Positions 12,901 through 23,843 of a DNA stretch of 64,000 nucleotides are shown piece after piece. The stretch is from Cloeon dipterum (Eukaryota; Arthropoda; Insecta; Ephemeroptera; Baetidae): assembly GCF_949628265.1 (NCBI RefSeq), contig NC_088789.1, positions 3,348,001 through 3,412,000 on the forward strand. Reading direction: 5' to 3'. Below the pieces are notes generated by a model. The model was not told the DNA's origin and did no database searches. It saw only the letters and a list, made by a program, of their open reading frames with translations. How positions within the stretch are numbered: the stretch's first letter is position 1; the number at the start of each line of letters is the position of its first letter. Made by a program: the position numbers and the translations under genes.

Positions 12901-15900
12901 CATTCATTCCCCCGCATCTCGGGATTACCAAAGGGTTCGCGATCGCGTGGGCTCTTTCCTTCTCACTTGCCGCAGGTTGAAAGGTCTGCTGACTCAAAGG
13001 AGGCGAGTGAATTCATGTCTTTATGACCGTCATTTGTAACCTGATGCTGTTCTTTTATTGCACGATATTTCACGGCAGGCCATTCGCTGCCTCAACCTGC
13101 TTTAAGCGATTTTGGGTTGTGAGCACTTGAACAGGTCTTTTATGGTTTCGTTTGTTGAAATTAAATTTTTTGTTGCAATTCGTGGGAGGGTCACGCGTGA
13201 GATTTTATAAATCGTAATATCCAGAAATCGCACGTCCCACGCCAGACATCTTTATGCAAAGCAAGTCTTTCACATTCAAGAACAGCGAACAGAATATTAT
13301 GTATTGGTTGTACAAACACGGACTCCGAACATGCAAATATTTGCAGAGCCATGCACGTTATACGCCAATGAGCATAAATAATCTAATCGTAGAAAACCAA
13401 AGTGGCCAGAACCGAAAAAGGCACAGGAGATGGAGGTGCTAACCAAAACTTAAACGTGTTTTCCCCCGCAGATCGTGCAGTCGAGCAGCGCGTCGTCGAC
13501 GAGTTCGCGAGTGGCCAAGCGAGTGCAGCACACGAGCAGCAGCAGCCACCTGAGCCACCAGGTGAGCGAACTGAAGGCGTCCTCAGTCAAGTCGGACCTG
13601 TCGGAGTTGCAGTCGAGCATTTCCGAGATGAAGAACCTGTCGAGCACCAGCAGTAGCAGCAGCAGCGTCACCACGCAGCAGAGCAGCAACTTCCGCACCG
13701 CCGCCACTGCCCTGTCGACGGCCGCCGGCGCCCTGAACGGCGTCTCCGACCTGCTGCGCAACTCCCTGGAGCAGCTGGACGCCGACGACAACGTCATGGG
13801 CGACGCCGAGGTCGGCAACGGCGAGCCCATCATCACCTTCCCCGAGCCGGACACGCCGACGACGCCGCCGGCCATCGGCGCCCTCACCTCGCCCAACCTG
13901 GTGGTCAACAGCATGGCCCTGGCGGGCACCAACAACAGCAGCGCCACCACCACCGCCTCCGAGATGAAGTTCGAGCAGAAGCGGGTCACGTCGGCCACCA
14001 AGACCAAGGTGGTCACCGACTCCTTCAGCACCGGGGAGGTCACCTTCCAGCAGCAGAGCGCGGCGGCCGCGGTCAGGTCGCGCCTCGAGATGGAAGGGGT
14101 CACCGCCGAGAAGAGCGCCGCCATCAAACAGGTAGGAATTTGCGTCTGACGCAATAATCGCCAGATTAGATAATGTGACTGGGTAATGACGTTGGAATTT
14201 TTCGAATCTGCATAACTGGGTGACTGCTTCATCATTCAGCCGGGATTTTGAGGAGGTTGGGGGGTCACGGTGTATGTTTGGTTAAAAAATTGCGAGTCAT
14301 TCAAGCGAGGCTAAAACTTTTGAAATAAATGAGCATAATAAACACTTAATTGCCTGTCAGAAAATTTCTCAACTCGATCCGCCTCCACTTTATTTATGAA
14401 CACGCGTAACATGCAGTAAAAACTAAACACAAATTGCGTCGTATGTTGCGTGCAGCAGTCCGCTGGCATGAATATTTAAAAGCCATTATGCATTTCTCAC
14501 TTTTCTGCCTCTCTCGGGGGCTGAGGAATCCAGTTTGCGAGCCAACACCAATAGTTGAATGTGTGGCGTGGCAGCGACACCGCCGATACCGTGAGTGTCA
14601 TCGGATCATAATTTAAATACACTCTCTCATTGCAAAGTGAATCACCGCCTTCCTCTGATTGTGACGAGGAAAAGATCAAGCAATTGAGAGAGTTAAATTG
14701 ATCGTGGTCTGGTGCCGGCTGGGTGGGCAGCCAGTGGGCTTTTGGCCGAGAGCCCACTTTGAGCGTGAGTGAGTCAACCGGTCGCGTCGAAAACGAGCAG
14801 GAAAGACCGAGAGAGACACACATGCAAAAATATTACCGCGGTTCAGAGAAGAGAAGCGGCAGAAAAACACGCGCTTCGAGAAAACGGCGCGAAAAGCCTC
14901 TGATTGGACGCTCGGTGGGACTTTAAGTTAGCGGATTGCGTCATGGGCGATTATTAGCATTGAAGAAGAGAGAGAGAGCAAAGAGGCAAAAGTCATCTCG
15001 CGGGGAGAGACACTCACACGCAGTCAGTCTGCGTTTGTGTGCTTGGACGGTGGGTGCTCGACGCGAGCTCCCTGATAGCGCACGGATTTAATCTGCCACC
15101 GCCGCACCTTCGACCAAAATGACGCTCAAGGTAGAGTGACGTCGCTTTGCTTGTTTTCCTGTCTCTTCTTATTTAATAGCCTTATCTAGAGACGCTTGTT
15201 AATTCATGTTTTTCACTTACTTGCATGTGCCAACCTCTCATAGCTCCAAGTTTCTTCCACGGGCAATTATTATAATTGATACATATATTTTCATTTAGGT
15301 TTAATTTTTTCTTGTCAGGTAGTAAATAATAATCTATTCTTCAATGAAAATTAAATTTGAACTTGGCTATGAAGCGATTAAATTGGACAACATTGATTCT
15401 TGTGTCGATGCCAAATCAATGAGGAAAATCTCGTCGAAAAATACTTGATGCCCTGCATTAAATTTAGACTGCTAATTGGAGAAGTTTGCGACATCACAAG
15501 TCGAGAATAGAGCCGTCCGAGTTGATGTGGCGACGAAACGGTCGCTTTGGCATTTCTGCCTGCGCGATTTAGCATCCGATCAATCAACTTGATACCACGG
15601 GAGCAGCGAAACACGTGCCATAATATTCTCTCAGATGGTGAGCCACCAGAAAATAATGCTGCTTTCCGTTTAGTTAACCGCTGCTATTTTGGCTTCGGTT
15701 ACTCACAGATATTTGTTGATATTAGAGGGCATGCTCGTGTGTTCATTATTAGACATACAAAGAGTTTGCGCTTAAATCGGATTGCGTGTTTATCGGTGAT
15801 AAATCTCACGTTCCGCAGCGTTCTTACACCATTTTGACTAAATTGAAAACGTGCGCTCCGATAAGGAGATGTCAGCCAATCCTTGAAACCGATCAAACGT

Positions 15901-18900
15901 GTTATCAGGTGTCGCCAACCTGTGAAATGAATAAAAATAGATTTTGCACACGCGGACGAAGATGGCAAGCAAGTTGAAACATTTTGTGAAATTATGGGGG
16001 TCAAAACTCACGCCGCCCATGTGCGTGACATTTGCCCCTGGATTTAAAGTAGCTATGCAACTGCTGCAACGGAAGTGCACAGTTACTGCCTAAATCTGAT
16101 TTTTTGCGTGAGATTGAGCCTACTTAACAATAGTGAAGAAAGGATGTTAAAAAAAACTTAAACGTCACCGTGTAAATATTCCTTTTTATCAATATATCAA
16201 CAAATGGCGTGAACCATAATTAAATATGCAACGAACTCGGTGATACAGAGCATAATCTCTGCGTAAAACAAATGAGAAGCTACGCGAGCGCAGCAGAAGT
16301 GTATTTAACGTGAACGTTGGTCGTTCGGCTGCGAATGCACGCTGCGTTTGCCTTGTGGCATACATATCGATTGAGGCGTGACGTCACTTTGCTTCCGAGG
16401 GTGGCCTAGAGAAGGGTGGGGTGGTCGGCCTGCGGATTCGGGGTCAGAGCCGCAACACCATGCGACTGGCCGCCTGTGCGGTGCTGGCCCTTGGAAACTG
16501 TGGCCGCCGTCTTGCCTTTCGGCCGCTGGCGGAACGCTTGTTAGCGCCCCAACGGAGGACACCCCCCGGCCTTGTGCTTTTTGTACGTAAGTCGGCGGCG
16601 TGTTTTGTTCTCTTTCCGGTCTGCACCTGCTTTTTGCCTCAACCCAAAATATTTACGTTTATTTTGGCCCCGCCGACACGAGGCCTCCCCTTGGTTTCCA
16701 TTAGCACTCCTGGGCCTTGAGGGCTCTTGACATTATTTTTTTACTTTCTATATTTAATCCTCGCGGCACTGAAAATAGCCTTTTGCTTATTCAAGGGGTG
16801 ACAAAAAAGTGCCAAGAATCGACTCCCTGGGGTGACACTTTGTAGGACACTTGAGTTTTTCTAGGTAAAATAAATAATTGCGCGATTGCCATGCGCTTAA
16901 TGTGTAGGAAATTCCGTTGGCACGTTCGGGATCTATTTGAGGAGTCATTGATTTGTGCCCTCGTTGCGAATCTAGTTTGCGTCTCCCAAACTCTTTGATA
17001 TGACATGAAAGGATCGCATAAAAAGCTCCAACGCGTGCCAAAATCGGTTTCGCACGCATTCGGGTCAGAAGAAGAGCAGCAAGTTCCAAAAACACTGATC
17101 GATAGGCGTCGCATGTTGTATGCATGACTTCTCAGCACAATTCTCCACGCTATCCGCTTCTTCGTCCTTTTAAGGTTGAATTTAATGAGAGGCAGCCTTG
17201 CGTCAAACGATCTAGCGTGAAATCTAAACTTGGGACCGCATGAAATAAAAAATATATTTTTTAAAAATTTTTATTACTTTAACACGCCGATTTGACGATA
17301 CAATAGTTTGGCAATCGATTCGATGGGCGGCTAAGGTGGATTTCGGGAGGCGCACGTCCACACGCGGCTAATTGGATAGGCTGGCCAAGTGCGAGAGCGC
17401 GGATGACGTCGGCCAGTTAGGCCAGAGTAAAATTAGAGCCCGCGCGTTCAAAATCTCGTTGCATTAGTCGAGATATGAGGCTGGTCCTGTCGCCATGTCG
17501 GCTCCCTGGCCCGTCCACAAGGGGCTGTACAAGCGGGTGCCGTGGATCTCGCAAGGGTCGCGGCAGGACAAACGCAGCAGTCACGTGACCGTCCGCCTGG
17601 TGAGTCTTGCGAAACACTTGCGTTCACTCGCGGTGCGCAGTACTTGCGCTCGCCGCGGCCGGGGCATGCCGCGTGTGTGTTTTTCGCCGAGAGCTTCGAA
17701 ATAACGTCCGTTGCGAAAGGCATTTTGAAGAATAGCATATTGAAATAAATAGCCTCTCGAGCTTTACTGCTGCAAAAGCGGCCGCGGCGTGACGTCAGGG
17801 GTGAATTCCTCGGCCGGGAAGCCTCATTTTACGTTGGAAAAACAAAGGTGTTTGTTTTTGCGAAAAAATGGCGTGCTCTACGGTACCTAGCTGCTTAACG
17901 CAATTTGCCTAATGGATTCCAGCGAAGGCGTGAATTTGCACAGTAAACACCACGCGACCGCCAGCACCAAACAGAACCGTGTCTTTTGAAAATAAACCTA
18001 GCGCCATAGCTGAATCCACACACGCATTTTCCAATCAAACTATTTATACTCCGTGCGTTGCTTTCGTTTGCAAATAAAATAGCGTGCAAATTTAGCAATC
18101 CAACCGTCTGGAATAAGTGAAGCAAATAATTGAATTTGATTACCATCTCTGCGCTGATGGTAATTGTAACAAGTTGCTTTGCATTGATTCGCCATTAGCA
18201 AGGTATTCCGGCTAATGACCCTGACGTTAATGGGAAAAGTTTTGGTAGATTGGTACGCGCAGGGTAAATACTTAGTTTTTCCACGTTTATTGCGCCCCAC
18301 CACGTGACCCCGCCGAACACAAATACAATTCCGAGTAAAGCACGAATTCAAGCTTTGCCCATTTCGTGTGTTGCAGGAGCAGCGATCCATCAAATCCAGT
18401 GAGGTGACGCAGCAGGAGAGCCAGAACATTGCCGCCTCCAGTGTCCGCCTCCAGACTGAAGCTTTTAGCACTGAAAAGGTAAAAGGCCTCCTCAACCCTT
18501 TCTGTGGGTCCGTCTAAAGAAAGCGTGCACAGGCCTTGGCGAGTTAAAAATACTTTCTTTCAGCACTATTGATTCATTGTGTAAACAAGTCTGCTCAAGC
18601 CAGCTCACGAGTTCGTTTCCTCCACCGCACGCTTTGAGCAAATATCCTGGTTTCCTGGCTAAAAAGTGCTAATTTAAATTTAATACAAGGCTTGCGTGAC
18701 GCGTCCCAATGTCAATGTGTTGACTGGCCTTTTCGTATAAATTAGACAAATTAAAATTCAATTTCAGTGAGGCCGTATTAATATTTTCAAATTAAACGTT
18801 AAACTTTTTATTCTATTATTTAATAGTTCAATAAAACAAGAAAATATTTGTTCATTTTGAATGTGGCCTAAAGTTAGCCGTCGAAATTTTTAATGCAGAT

Positions 18901-21900
18901 AAATATCTTTACACGATAGCATGAGTGGTGCACGGGTCAAATTTAAAACGTAATTAACTCTGATCTAATTCCCACTTGCAATCTGTCGTGCAGAAGGCTG
19001 TAAGTGCCCAACAGCAGAGACAAACCGTAACCTCGTCAGGCAGCATATTCAGCAGCAACCAGGAACACGTGTCAACGTCGTCACAGTCGAATTTCACCTC
19101 CATTGTCACAAAAGACGTGCACACAAAATCTTCTTCGGCGTCAGTCGTTTCGTCGGCGCAGGTAAACGATTTATTTCTTACTTGCTTTGACCCGCTTTGC
19201 GTGTGGTCTGTTAAATTCACCACTGCCTTTTGTAAGAGCAAAGACAATCAAATTTGGTTCAAGTCCAGCAATCAAAACAGATTTAAAATAAAAACCAATA
19301 TAAAATTCTGATTTTCCTGTTTCAGATGAGCTCTTTAGTGAACGGATCAAACATGTTGAGCGTTGAGGAAGACAATGGTGCGTTGGTTCTTGAAGACCTG
19401 GAGCGTCTGTCTCTGGTGTCGAGTCAGCAGGACGTGGAGCGGGCCATCCAGAAGTGCACCACCTATCTGAACAGCCAAATGCCCAAGCTGACGCAGCCGA
19501 CCGAAGCCATCCAGAGTCTGACGCGCGTCAACGATCTGGTGCGCAGGGCATGGGCCGTGCCGACCCACGGACACGAGCTCGGTTACTCGATCTGCAACTC
19601 GCTGCGCACCAGCGGCGCCCTCAACCTGCTCATCGAGAACTGCGTGCAGTCGGAGGCCAACCTCAGGTTCTCCAGCGCCCGTCTGCTCGAGCAGATCCTT
19701 ACCACTGAGAACAGGGCGCACGTGGTGCAGCATGGCCTGCAAAAGGTCGTCAGTGTCGCCTGCAACAGCACCAAAACCTTCAACACAGTCGAGCACTCCA
19801 GAGTCGGCACCGGCATCCTCGAGCACCTTTTCAAACACAGCGAAAGCACCTGCAGTGAGGTCAGTATTTACGGGACATTTTTAATATCAGCTTGAACGGC
19901 TTAAAAATTAAAATTCGTGTCATTTTATATCATTGGTCTAAATTATAAAAGTTAATACAAATTATTGATGCATGGAATTTTGTCTTAAAAATATTTGTTT
20001 ACATCATGAGCAATAAAAAACATTATATAAATTTATTTTCTGCTCAGGTGGTGCGATTGGGTGGACTGGACGCGGTCCTGTTTGAGTGCAGGAAAAACGA
20101 CGTGGAGACACTGCGGCACTGTGCCGGCGCCCTGGCCAACCTGTCGCTGTACGGCGGCGCTGACAACCAGGAGGCGATGATCAAGCGCAAGGTGCCGATG
20201 TGGCTGTTCCCTCTGGCGTTCCACGACGACGACAACATTAAGTACTACGCGTGCCTGGCCATCGCCGTGCTGGTCGCCAACAAGGAGATCGAGGCCGCCG
20301 TGCTCAGGTCGGGCACGCTGAACCTCGTCGAGCCTTTCGTCTGCTCACATAATCCGTCCGAGTTCGCAAAGTCGAATCTGGCGCACGCGCACGGCCAGAG
20401 CAAGAACTGGCTGCAGAGGCTGGTGCCTGTGCTCAGCTCAAAGCGCGAGGAGGCTAGGAACTTGGCCGCCTTCCACTTTTGCATGGAAGCCGGCATCAAG
20501 AAGCAACAAAACAACTCGGAGATCTTCAAGGAAATCGGTGCTATCGAGCCTCTCAAGAAGGTAACGATATTCTCTTAATTTTCCAGAACGTTTCTAAATG
20601 TTTAAAATTACGCAGGTTGCCAGTTGTCCAAACGCAGTGGCCTCAAAGTACGCCGCCCAAGCACTGCGCCTGATGGGTGAAGAGGTGCCGCACAAACTTA
20701 GCCAACAGGTGCCTCTGTGGTCGTCAGAAGACGTCAGAGAATGGGTTAAGCAGACCGGCTTTACGGAATACGCACAGAATTTTGTGGAATCAAGAGTGGA
20801 TGGAGACTTGCTGCTGCAGCTGACTGAAAATAATCTCTGTGATGACATTGGCATCACGAACGGAATTAGAAGAAGAAGGTATGAAGCTAAAAACACGGAG
20901 AAATTAGACAAGTCTAATTTATTTTTTCTAATTATAGGTTCACTAGGGAACTGCAAAATCTGAAGAAACTTGCCGACTACAGTAGCAAAGACGTTAGCAA
21001 CCTCAACTCCTTTTTGCAAAATATTGCCGTCGAATTCTCTATTTACACGTATTCCATGCTCAACGCTGGCGTTGACAGGGACTCAATTAGGTTTGTAGTG
21101 TGACGTGATGGCTTGAAAGACGTTGTTTCTAAATTAACCATTTCTCGCGCCCACAGAAGCTTGACTGAGAATCAACTAGCAAACGAGTGTGGAATTTCAA
21201 ACAGCATCCATCGACAAAGGATTCTCGAGTCGATCGGCGGCCTGGAGAGCGTCGTCAACTCGTCGCATGAAGATCTGGCCAAGCCTCTTGACGTCTTCGT
21301 CAGCTACAGGCGCTCCAATGGATCTCAACTCGCCAGGTACTGACAGCGAAATTTTTAAAACGCTTCACTAAGATATCAGCTAACAACTGTAGTTACAAAA
21401 ATTAATTTTTGTCGTTAACAGTTTGTTGAAAGTCCACTTGCAATTGCGGGGATTCTCGGTGTTCATTGATGTTGAGCGTCTGGAGGCTGGAAAATTCGAT
21501 AACAACCTGCTGCAAAGTATCCGAAATGCCAAACACTTCTTACTGGTTTTAACTCCTAACGCGCTGGACCGCTGCATCCAAGACGTCGAATGCAAAGACT
21601 GGGTTCACAGGGTAAGCATGCCAGATGCCAGATTTCTAATTTCCTTTTTTTATTCGCTGAATTTTCGATGACTCAACATGATTTTTTTTACAGGAGATTG
21701 TTGCTGCACTGCAGTCTCAGTGCAACATTGTCCCAATAATCGACAACTTCGCGTGGCCCGAGCCTGAAGAGTTGCCAGAGGACATGCGCGCCGTGTGCCA
21801 CTTCAACGGCGTCCGCTGGATCCACGACTACCAAGACGCTTGCGTGGACAAGCTGGAGCGATTCCTCAAGGGCGAGATGAATTTGCGCGGCGGAGGCGGC

Positions 21901-22071
21901 GGCACCACCACCAGCAGCCTCAAGGGCGAGAACACGCCCTCCACGCCAAGCAGCACCATCGGCAGGCATCCGCCCACCTTTCAGCGCACCCTGAGCAACG
22001 ACTCGGGCAAGGGCAATGACAACAAGGACATCAACGGCAACTCAGGGAGTGCCGGGATTCGGCGGGACTGA
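812..22071 (+). CDS. SARM1: SARM1/Ect4 orthologue: ARM-SAM-SAM-TIR NAD+ hydrolase
   Basis: SARM proteins cleave NAD+ through the TIR domain and drive programmed axon death; insect members are Ect4/dSarm. Exons read: 812-952 (one of several first exons), 11428-11622, 13472-14131, 18377-18478, 18994-19161, 19326-19859, 20048-20560, 20616-20878, 20938-21090, 21157-21336, 21422-21611, 21694-22071. All have GT-AG borders and phases agree throughout, giving about 1158 residues. Roughly: 1-420 Ser/Thr/Gln-rich; 423-800 ARM repeats, with the RAWAVPT and [10 protein letters not shown] blocks of the family; SAM1 about 804-870 ([13 protein letters not shown]); SAM2 about 872-945 ([12 protein letters not shown]); TIR about 955-1090 ([37 protein letters not shown]). 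The protein is longer than vertebrate SARM1 (about 724) mainly at the N terminus. The stop is TGA followed by CTAG; see the separate extension entry. Confidence 0.96.
953..7399 (+). other. Long first intron / promoter-rich stretch of SARM
   Basis: AT-rich intron with GC-rich islands near 3180-3860 and 6130-6600. A GTAAGC donor-like site at 3798 follows a GC-rich block, but I found no supported coding frame for it. There is a short TG repeat near 2516-2530. No RNA gene or transposon was recognised. Confidence 0.5.
7400..7447 (+). CDS. SARM1: SARM alternative first exon B (16 codons)
   Basis: ATG at 7400 in a GC-rich island opens [16 protein letters not shown] and ends at a good donor, CAG|GTAGGA, in phase 0. 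It could join the phase-0 acceptor at 11428. Identification rests on ATG, donor, phase and local GC rise only; no clear TATA box was seen. Confidence 0.5.
7448..10803 (+). other. SARM intronic stretch, no gene seen
   Basis: AT-rich sequence with GC-richer patches near 7680-7900, 8560-8900 and 9880-10260. Open frames occur on both strands but none shows a domain, codon bias or paired splice sites. Confidence 0.45.
10804..10851 (+). CDS. SARM1: SARM alternative first exon C (16 codons)
   Basis: ATG at 10804 in a GC-rich block opens [16 protein letters not shown] with a CAG|GTTCGT donor in phase 0, 576 bases before the 11428 acceptor. Initiator-like TCAGT occurs near 10766. It resembles exons A and B in being short, phase 0 and GC-rich. 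Not proven; the donor is mediocre. Confidence 0.45.
11623..13471 (+). other. SARM intron between coding exons 2 and 3
   Basis: Mostly AT-rich with a GC-rich patch near 12430-12980. The downstream acceptor is a clean polypyrimidine tract ending CCCCCGCAG at 13471. No additional feature was supported. Confidence 0.5.
13472..14131 (+). CDS. SARM1: SARM exon 3: 220-codon Ser/Thr-rich linker region
   Basis: A single phase-0 exon of exactly 220 codons, very rich in Ser, Thr and Ala, with strong G/C third positions. It contains serine runs, a stretch of TP pairs ([10 protein letters not shown]) that could be proline-directed phosphosites, and an acidic block ([16 protein letters not shown]). No globular domain is recognised. 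Because it is phase 0 at both ends it can be skipped without a frameshift, and transcripts from first exons D and E must lack it. Coding status is clear; function is unknown. Confidence 0.9.
15119..15130 (+). CDS. SARM1: SARM alternative first exon D (4 codons, MTLK)
   Basis: ATG in a good context (CCAAAATGA) is followed after four codons by AAG|GTAGAG in phase 0. An initiator-like TCAGT lies at 15024-15028, giving a leader of about 95 bases. It is downstream of exons 2 and 3, so it could only splice to 18377 onward, yielding a shorter SARM lacking the 220-codon linker. Confidence 0.4.
17495..17599 (+). CDS. SARM1: SARM alternative first exon E (35 codons)
   Basis: ATG at 17495 opens a 35-codon frame beginning [17 protein letters not shown], ending CTG|GTGAGT, a near-perfect donor in phase 0 that matches the 18377 acceptor. 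The exon is GC-rich in an AT-rich intron. The N terminus is basic. It would make a SARM without exons 2 and 3. Confidence 0.6.
21157..22071 (+). other. SARM1: SARM TIR domain coding exons with the catalytic glutamate at an exon start
   Basis: Three exons (21157-21336, 21422-21611, 21694-22071) encode the end of SAM2 and the TIR domain. The glutamate in WVHREIV matches human SARM1 Glu642, the catalytic residue. Its GAG codon is the first codon (21694-21696) of the last exon. The loop [12 protein letters not shown] and the [11 protein letters not shown] block match the vertebrate protein closely, so an active NAD+ hydrolase is expected. Confidence 0.93.
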
Positions 22072-22894
22072 CTAGACGGCCACGCCTCGGCAGCTAACCT
22101 TTCGAAGTGAGTGCTTGAAACATTTATCTTTTTCATTAACTGCAATTTTCTATTTTTCCTGAATCTCTTCTTGATGTAAAATTAAATTGAAGAAAGCACA
22201 CTTTTTGTATCACTAGAATTTTTGTAGGGTGTATTTTAATTTTAAATTAGCTCTCACCATGCATATGAATAACTAACACCTATATTTTCTGGCGTCAATT
22301 CTACCATAGCCTATTTTATAACCTGATTAATATACTAATTTTAATTGTCAAATCAATGTTAAAATAAGTCATCTGCTATTACATGCAAACATTTCAACCT
22401 TTACAAATTGTTTCAATCCAATTTGTAGCAATCCATTAGTAACTATAGCCTGTATTTGTTGTGTGTTCAGGTTGCGCAACCAGAAAGGTCGTCCGCCCGC
22501 GAGTCCACTACTCCGTCCACGCCGTGTCGCGCAGATCGCCGGACACAGCAGCCCACGACCACCAAAGATGCCGAGCAGGACACACAGCTTGGACAACATG
22601 CTGGACAGGGAGAGTTCGCAAGAGCCAATTGGGGACGAGGCCGCCGTGGTGAAGGCCTGCGAGAAGTACTTGAGCGCCACAGAACTGAACCAGCCGACCG
22701 CCCCGGAGCGGCCGGTGCGCGCCGCGCCGCCCCTCGCGCGCGGCCACAGCTGCGACGAGGCGGCCACCGCCGGCCAGCGAAGCTGCAACGACGGCGTCCG
22801 CTCCGAGTCGGTCTTTTCGCTTGATGAGCCCAAGCGCAAACGCAATTTCATGGACAAGTGCGTCAACAAGGTGCGCTCCTTCATAAAAAAGTAG
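22072..22894 (+). CDS. SARM1: Candidate stop-readthrough extension of SARM (about 152 codons)
   Basis: After TGA (22069-22071) the frame stays open for CTA GAC GGC and on to 22106, where AA|GTGAGT is a strong donor in phase 2. The acceptor TGTGTTCAG at 22470 resumes in the matching phase, and the frame stays open to TAG at 22892-22894. Exon 22471-22894 has G or C at most third positions in this frame, like the rest of the gene. It encodes a Pro/Arg/Ala-rich tail with a SLDNMLDRESSQE segment and a basic end, KRKRNFMDKCVNKVRSFIKK, that could act as a nuclear or membrane signal. The only GT between about 21850 and the TGA (22049) would splice out of frame, so skipping the stop by an ordinary donor is not possible. 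Alternatives: a 3'UTR exon, or separate translation from ATG 22567. Confidence 0.65.
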
Positions 22895-23843
22895 TGATTT
22901 TTGTACATTTATTGATGTCACACACAACAATACTTTCTCTTCTGTTACGCAGGGACCTTGATTAGTTGTCGGATCTAGAGATTTAGCGTGTAGCCGTAGG
23001 TTAACATTCTTTTCTCGAGCTAAAAGATGCATATATACTTATCAGGAGGTCTCCACTCAAAAACCACTACATTAATTAATAAAAGCAGCTTTAATTGCAC
23101 TGAATGGCCTTAACCATTGTCTTTGTATGCCTTATTTAATAAGTGTCGACATTCTCAAGGGCTGAGCTTTTTGAACCGACCGGTTCTAAATAACCGTTTT
23201 TTCCAATCAAAAACAACAAACAGGAACACCTTTTGAGTAATTTGTAGTATTTTCCACAACTCTTCTGTATTCCACTCATTAGTTGGTAAATAATCCAGGT
23301 TAATTAGAAAACTAATCAATTCTGAGCTAGATTATTAAAAAATACAGGAAATTGAGTTGTAAATATTTGGAATTCGGTGCAGAGAATTATTGACATTTGT
23401 GTTACTGATTACAGAAGCTAGTCCAATTCAATTTCTTACAAACAGAGGAAGGGGAAGTTGATTTATTTTGTCCGAGATACATGTGCGTAAGGAATATTTC
23501 CTGTCTGTTAAGTTAGGGTTAATTTTCAGCTTGTGAGCGTACCACAATTTCGTGTGTATAAACGACAATTTTAATTTTTAAGTAGACCTTGTGAGTCAAT
23601 TTTAGTTGGTTGTATATCATTCTCTCATACATATGACGACTTGTAAAGCTAGGCAGGCGATTAATATTATTTGTACATTTTTGTCGACTTCATGCCTTGG
23701 AAAGAATTTACTATCATTATTAACCGCAATTGGAGACACGCCAGCATTTTCAAGAATTTGCTTCCTCCTATGTATCTACTTTGATATTATTTATTAACAA
23801 ATCTTATAATAAACACACACACACACACGCACACACAAACACA
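22895..23843 (+). terminator. SARM 3'UTR with two polyadenylation signals
   Basis: AATAAA occurs at 23078-23083 and again at 23808-23813, after an AT-rich non-coding stretch. The second is followed at once by a CA repeat. Either could end SARM transcripts; the distal one would give a 3'UTR of about 0.9 kb. Confidence 0.55.
23813..23843. repeat. (CA)n microsatellite
   Basis: Imperfect CA/CG repeat of about 30 bases directly after an AATAAA signal. Confidence 0.85.

Larger units (their letters stand above)
14132..18376 (+). other. SARM intron containing two internal first-exon candidates
   Basis: AT-rich intron with GC-rich, promoter-like patches around 14700-15130, 16380-16700 and 17340-17830. 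The first and third hold first exons D and E. A short GA run lies near 14967-14979. Other open frames on either strand are unsupported. Confidence 0.5.

Noticed and set aside
13450-14235. 261-codon minus-strand frame opposite SARM exon 3
   Set aside because: Pure antisense shadow of a GC-rich Ser/Thr-coding exon; Leu/Val-rich low complexity with no splice support.
22456-22824. Other open frames in the SARM extension exon (122 and 63 codons)
   Set aside because: They are not in phase with the TIR exon through the strong donor and lack third-position G/C bias.
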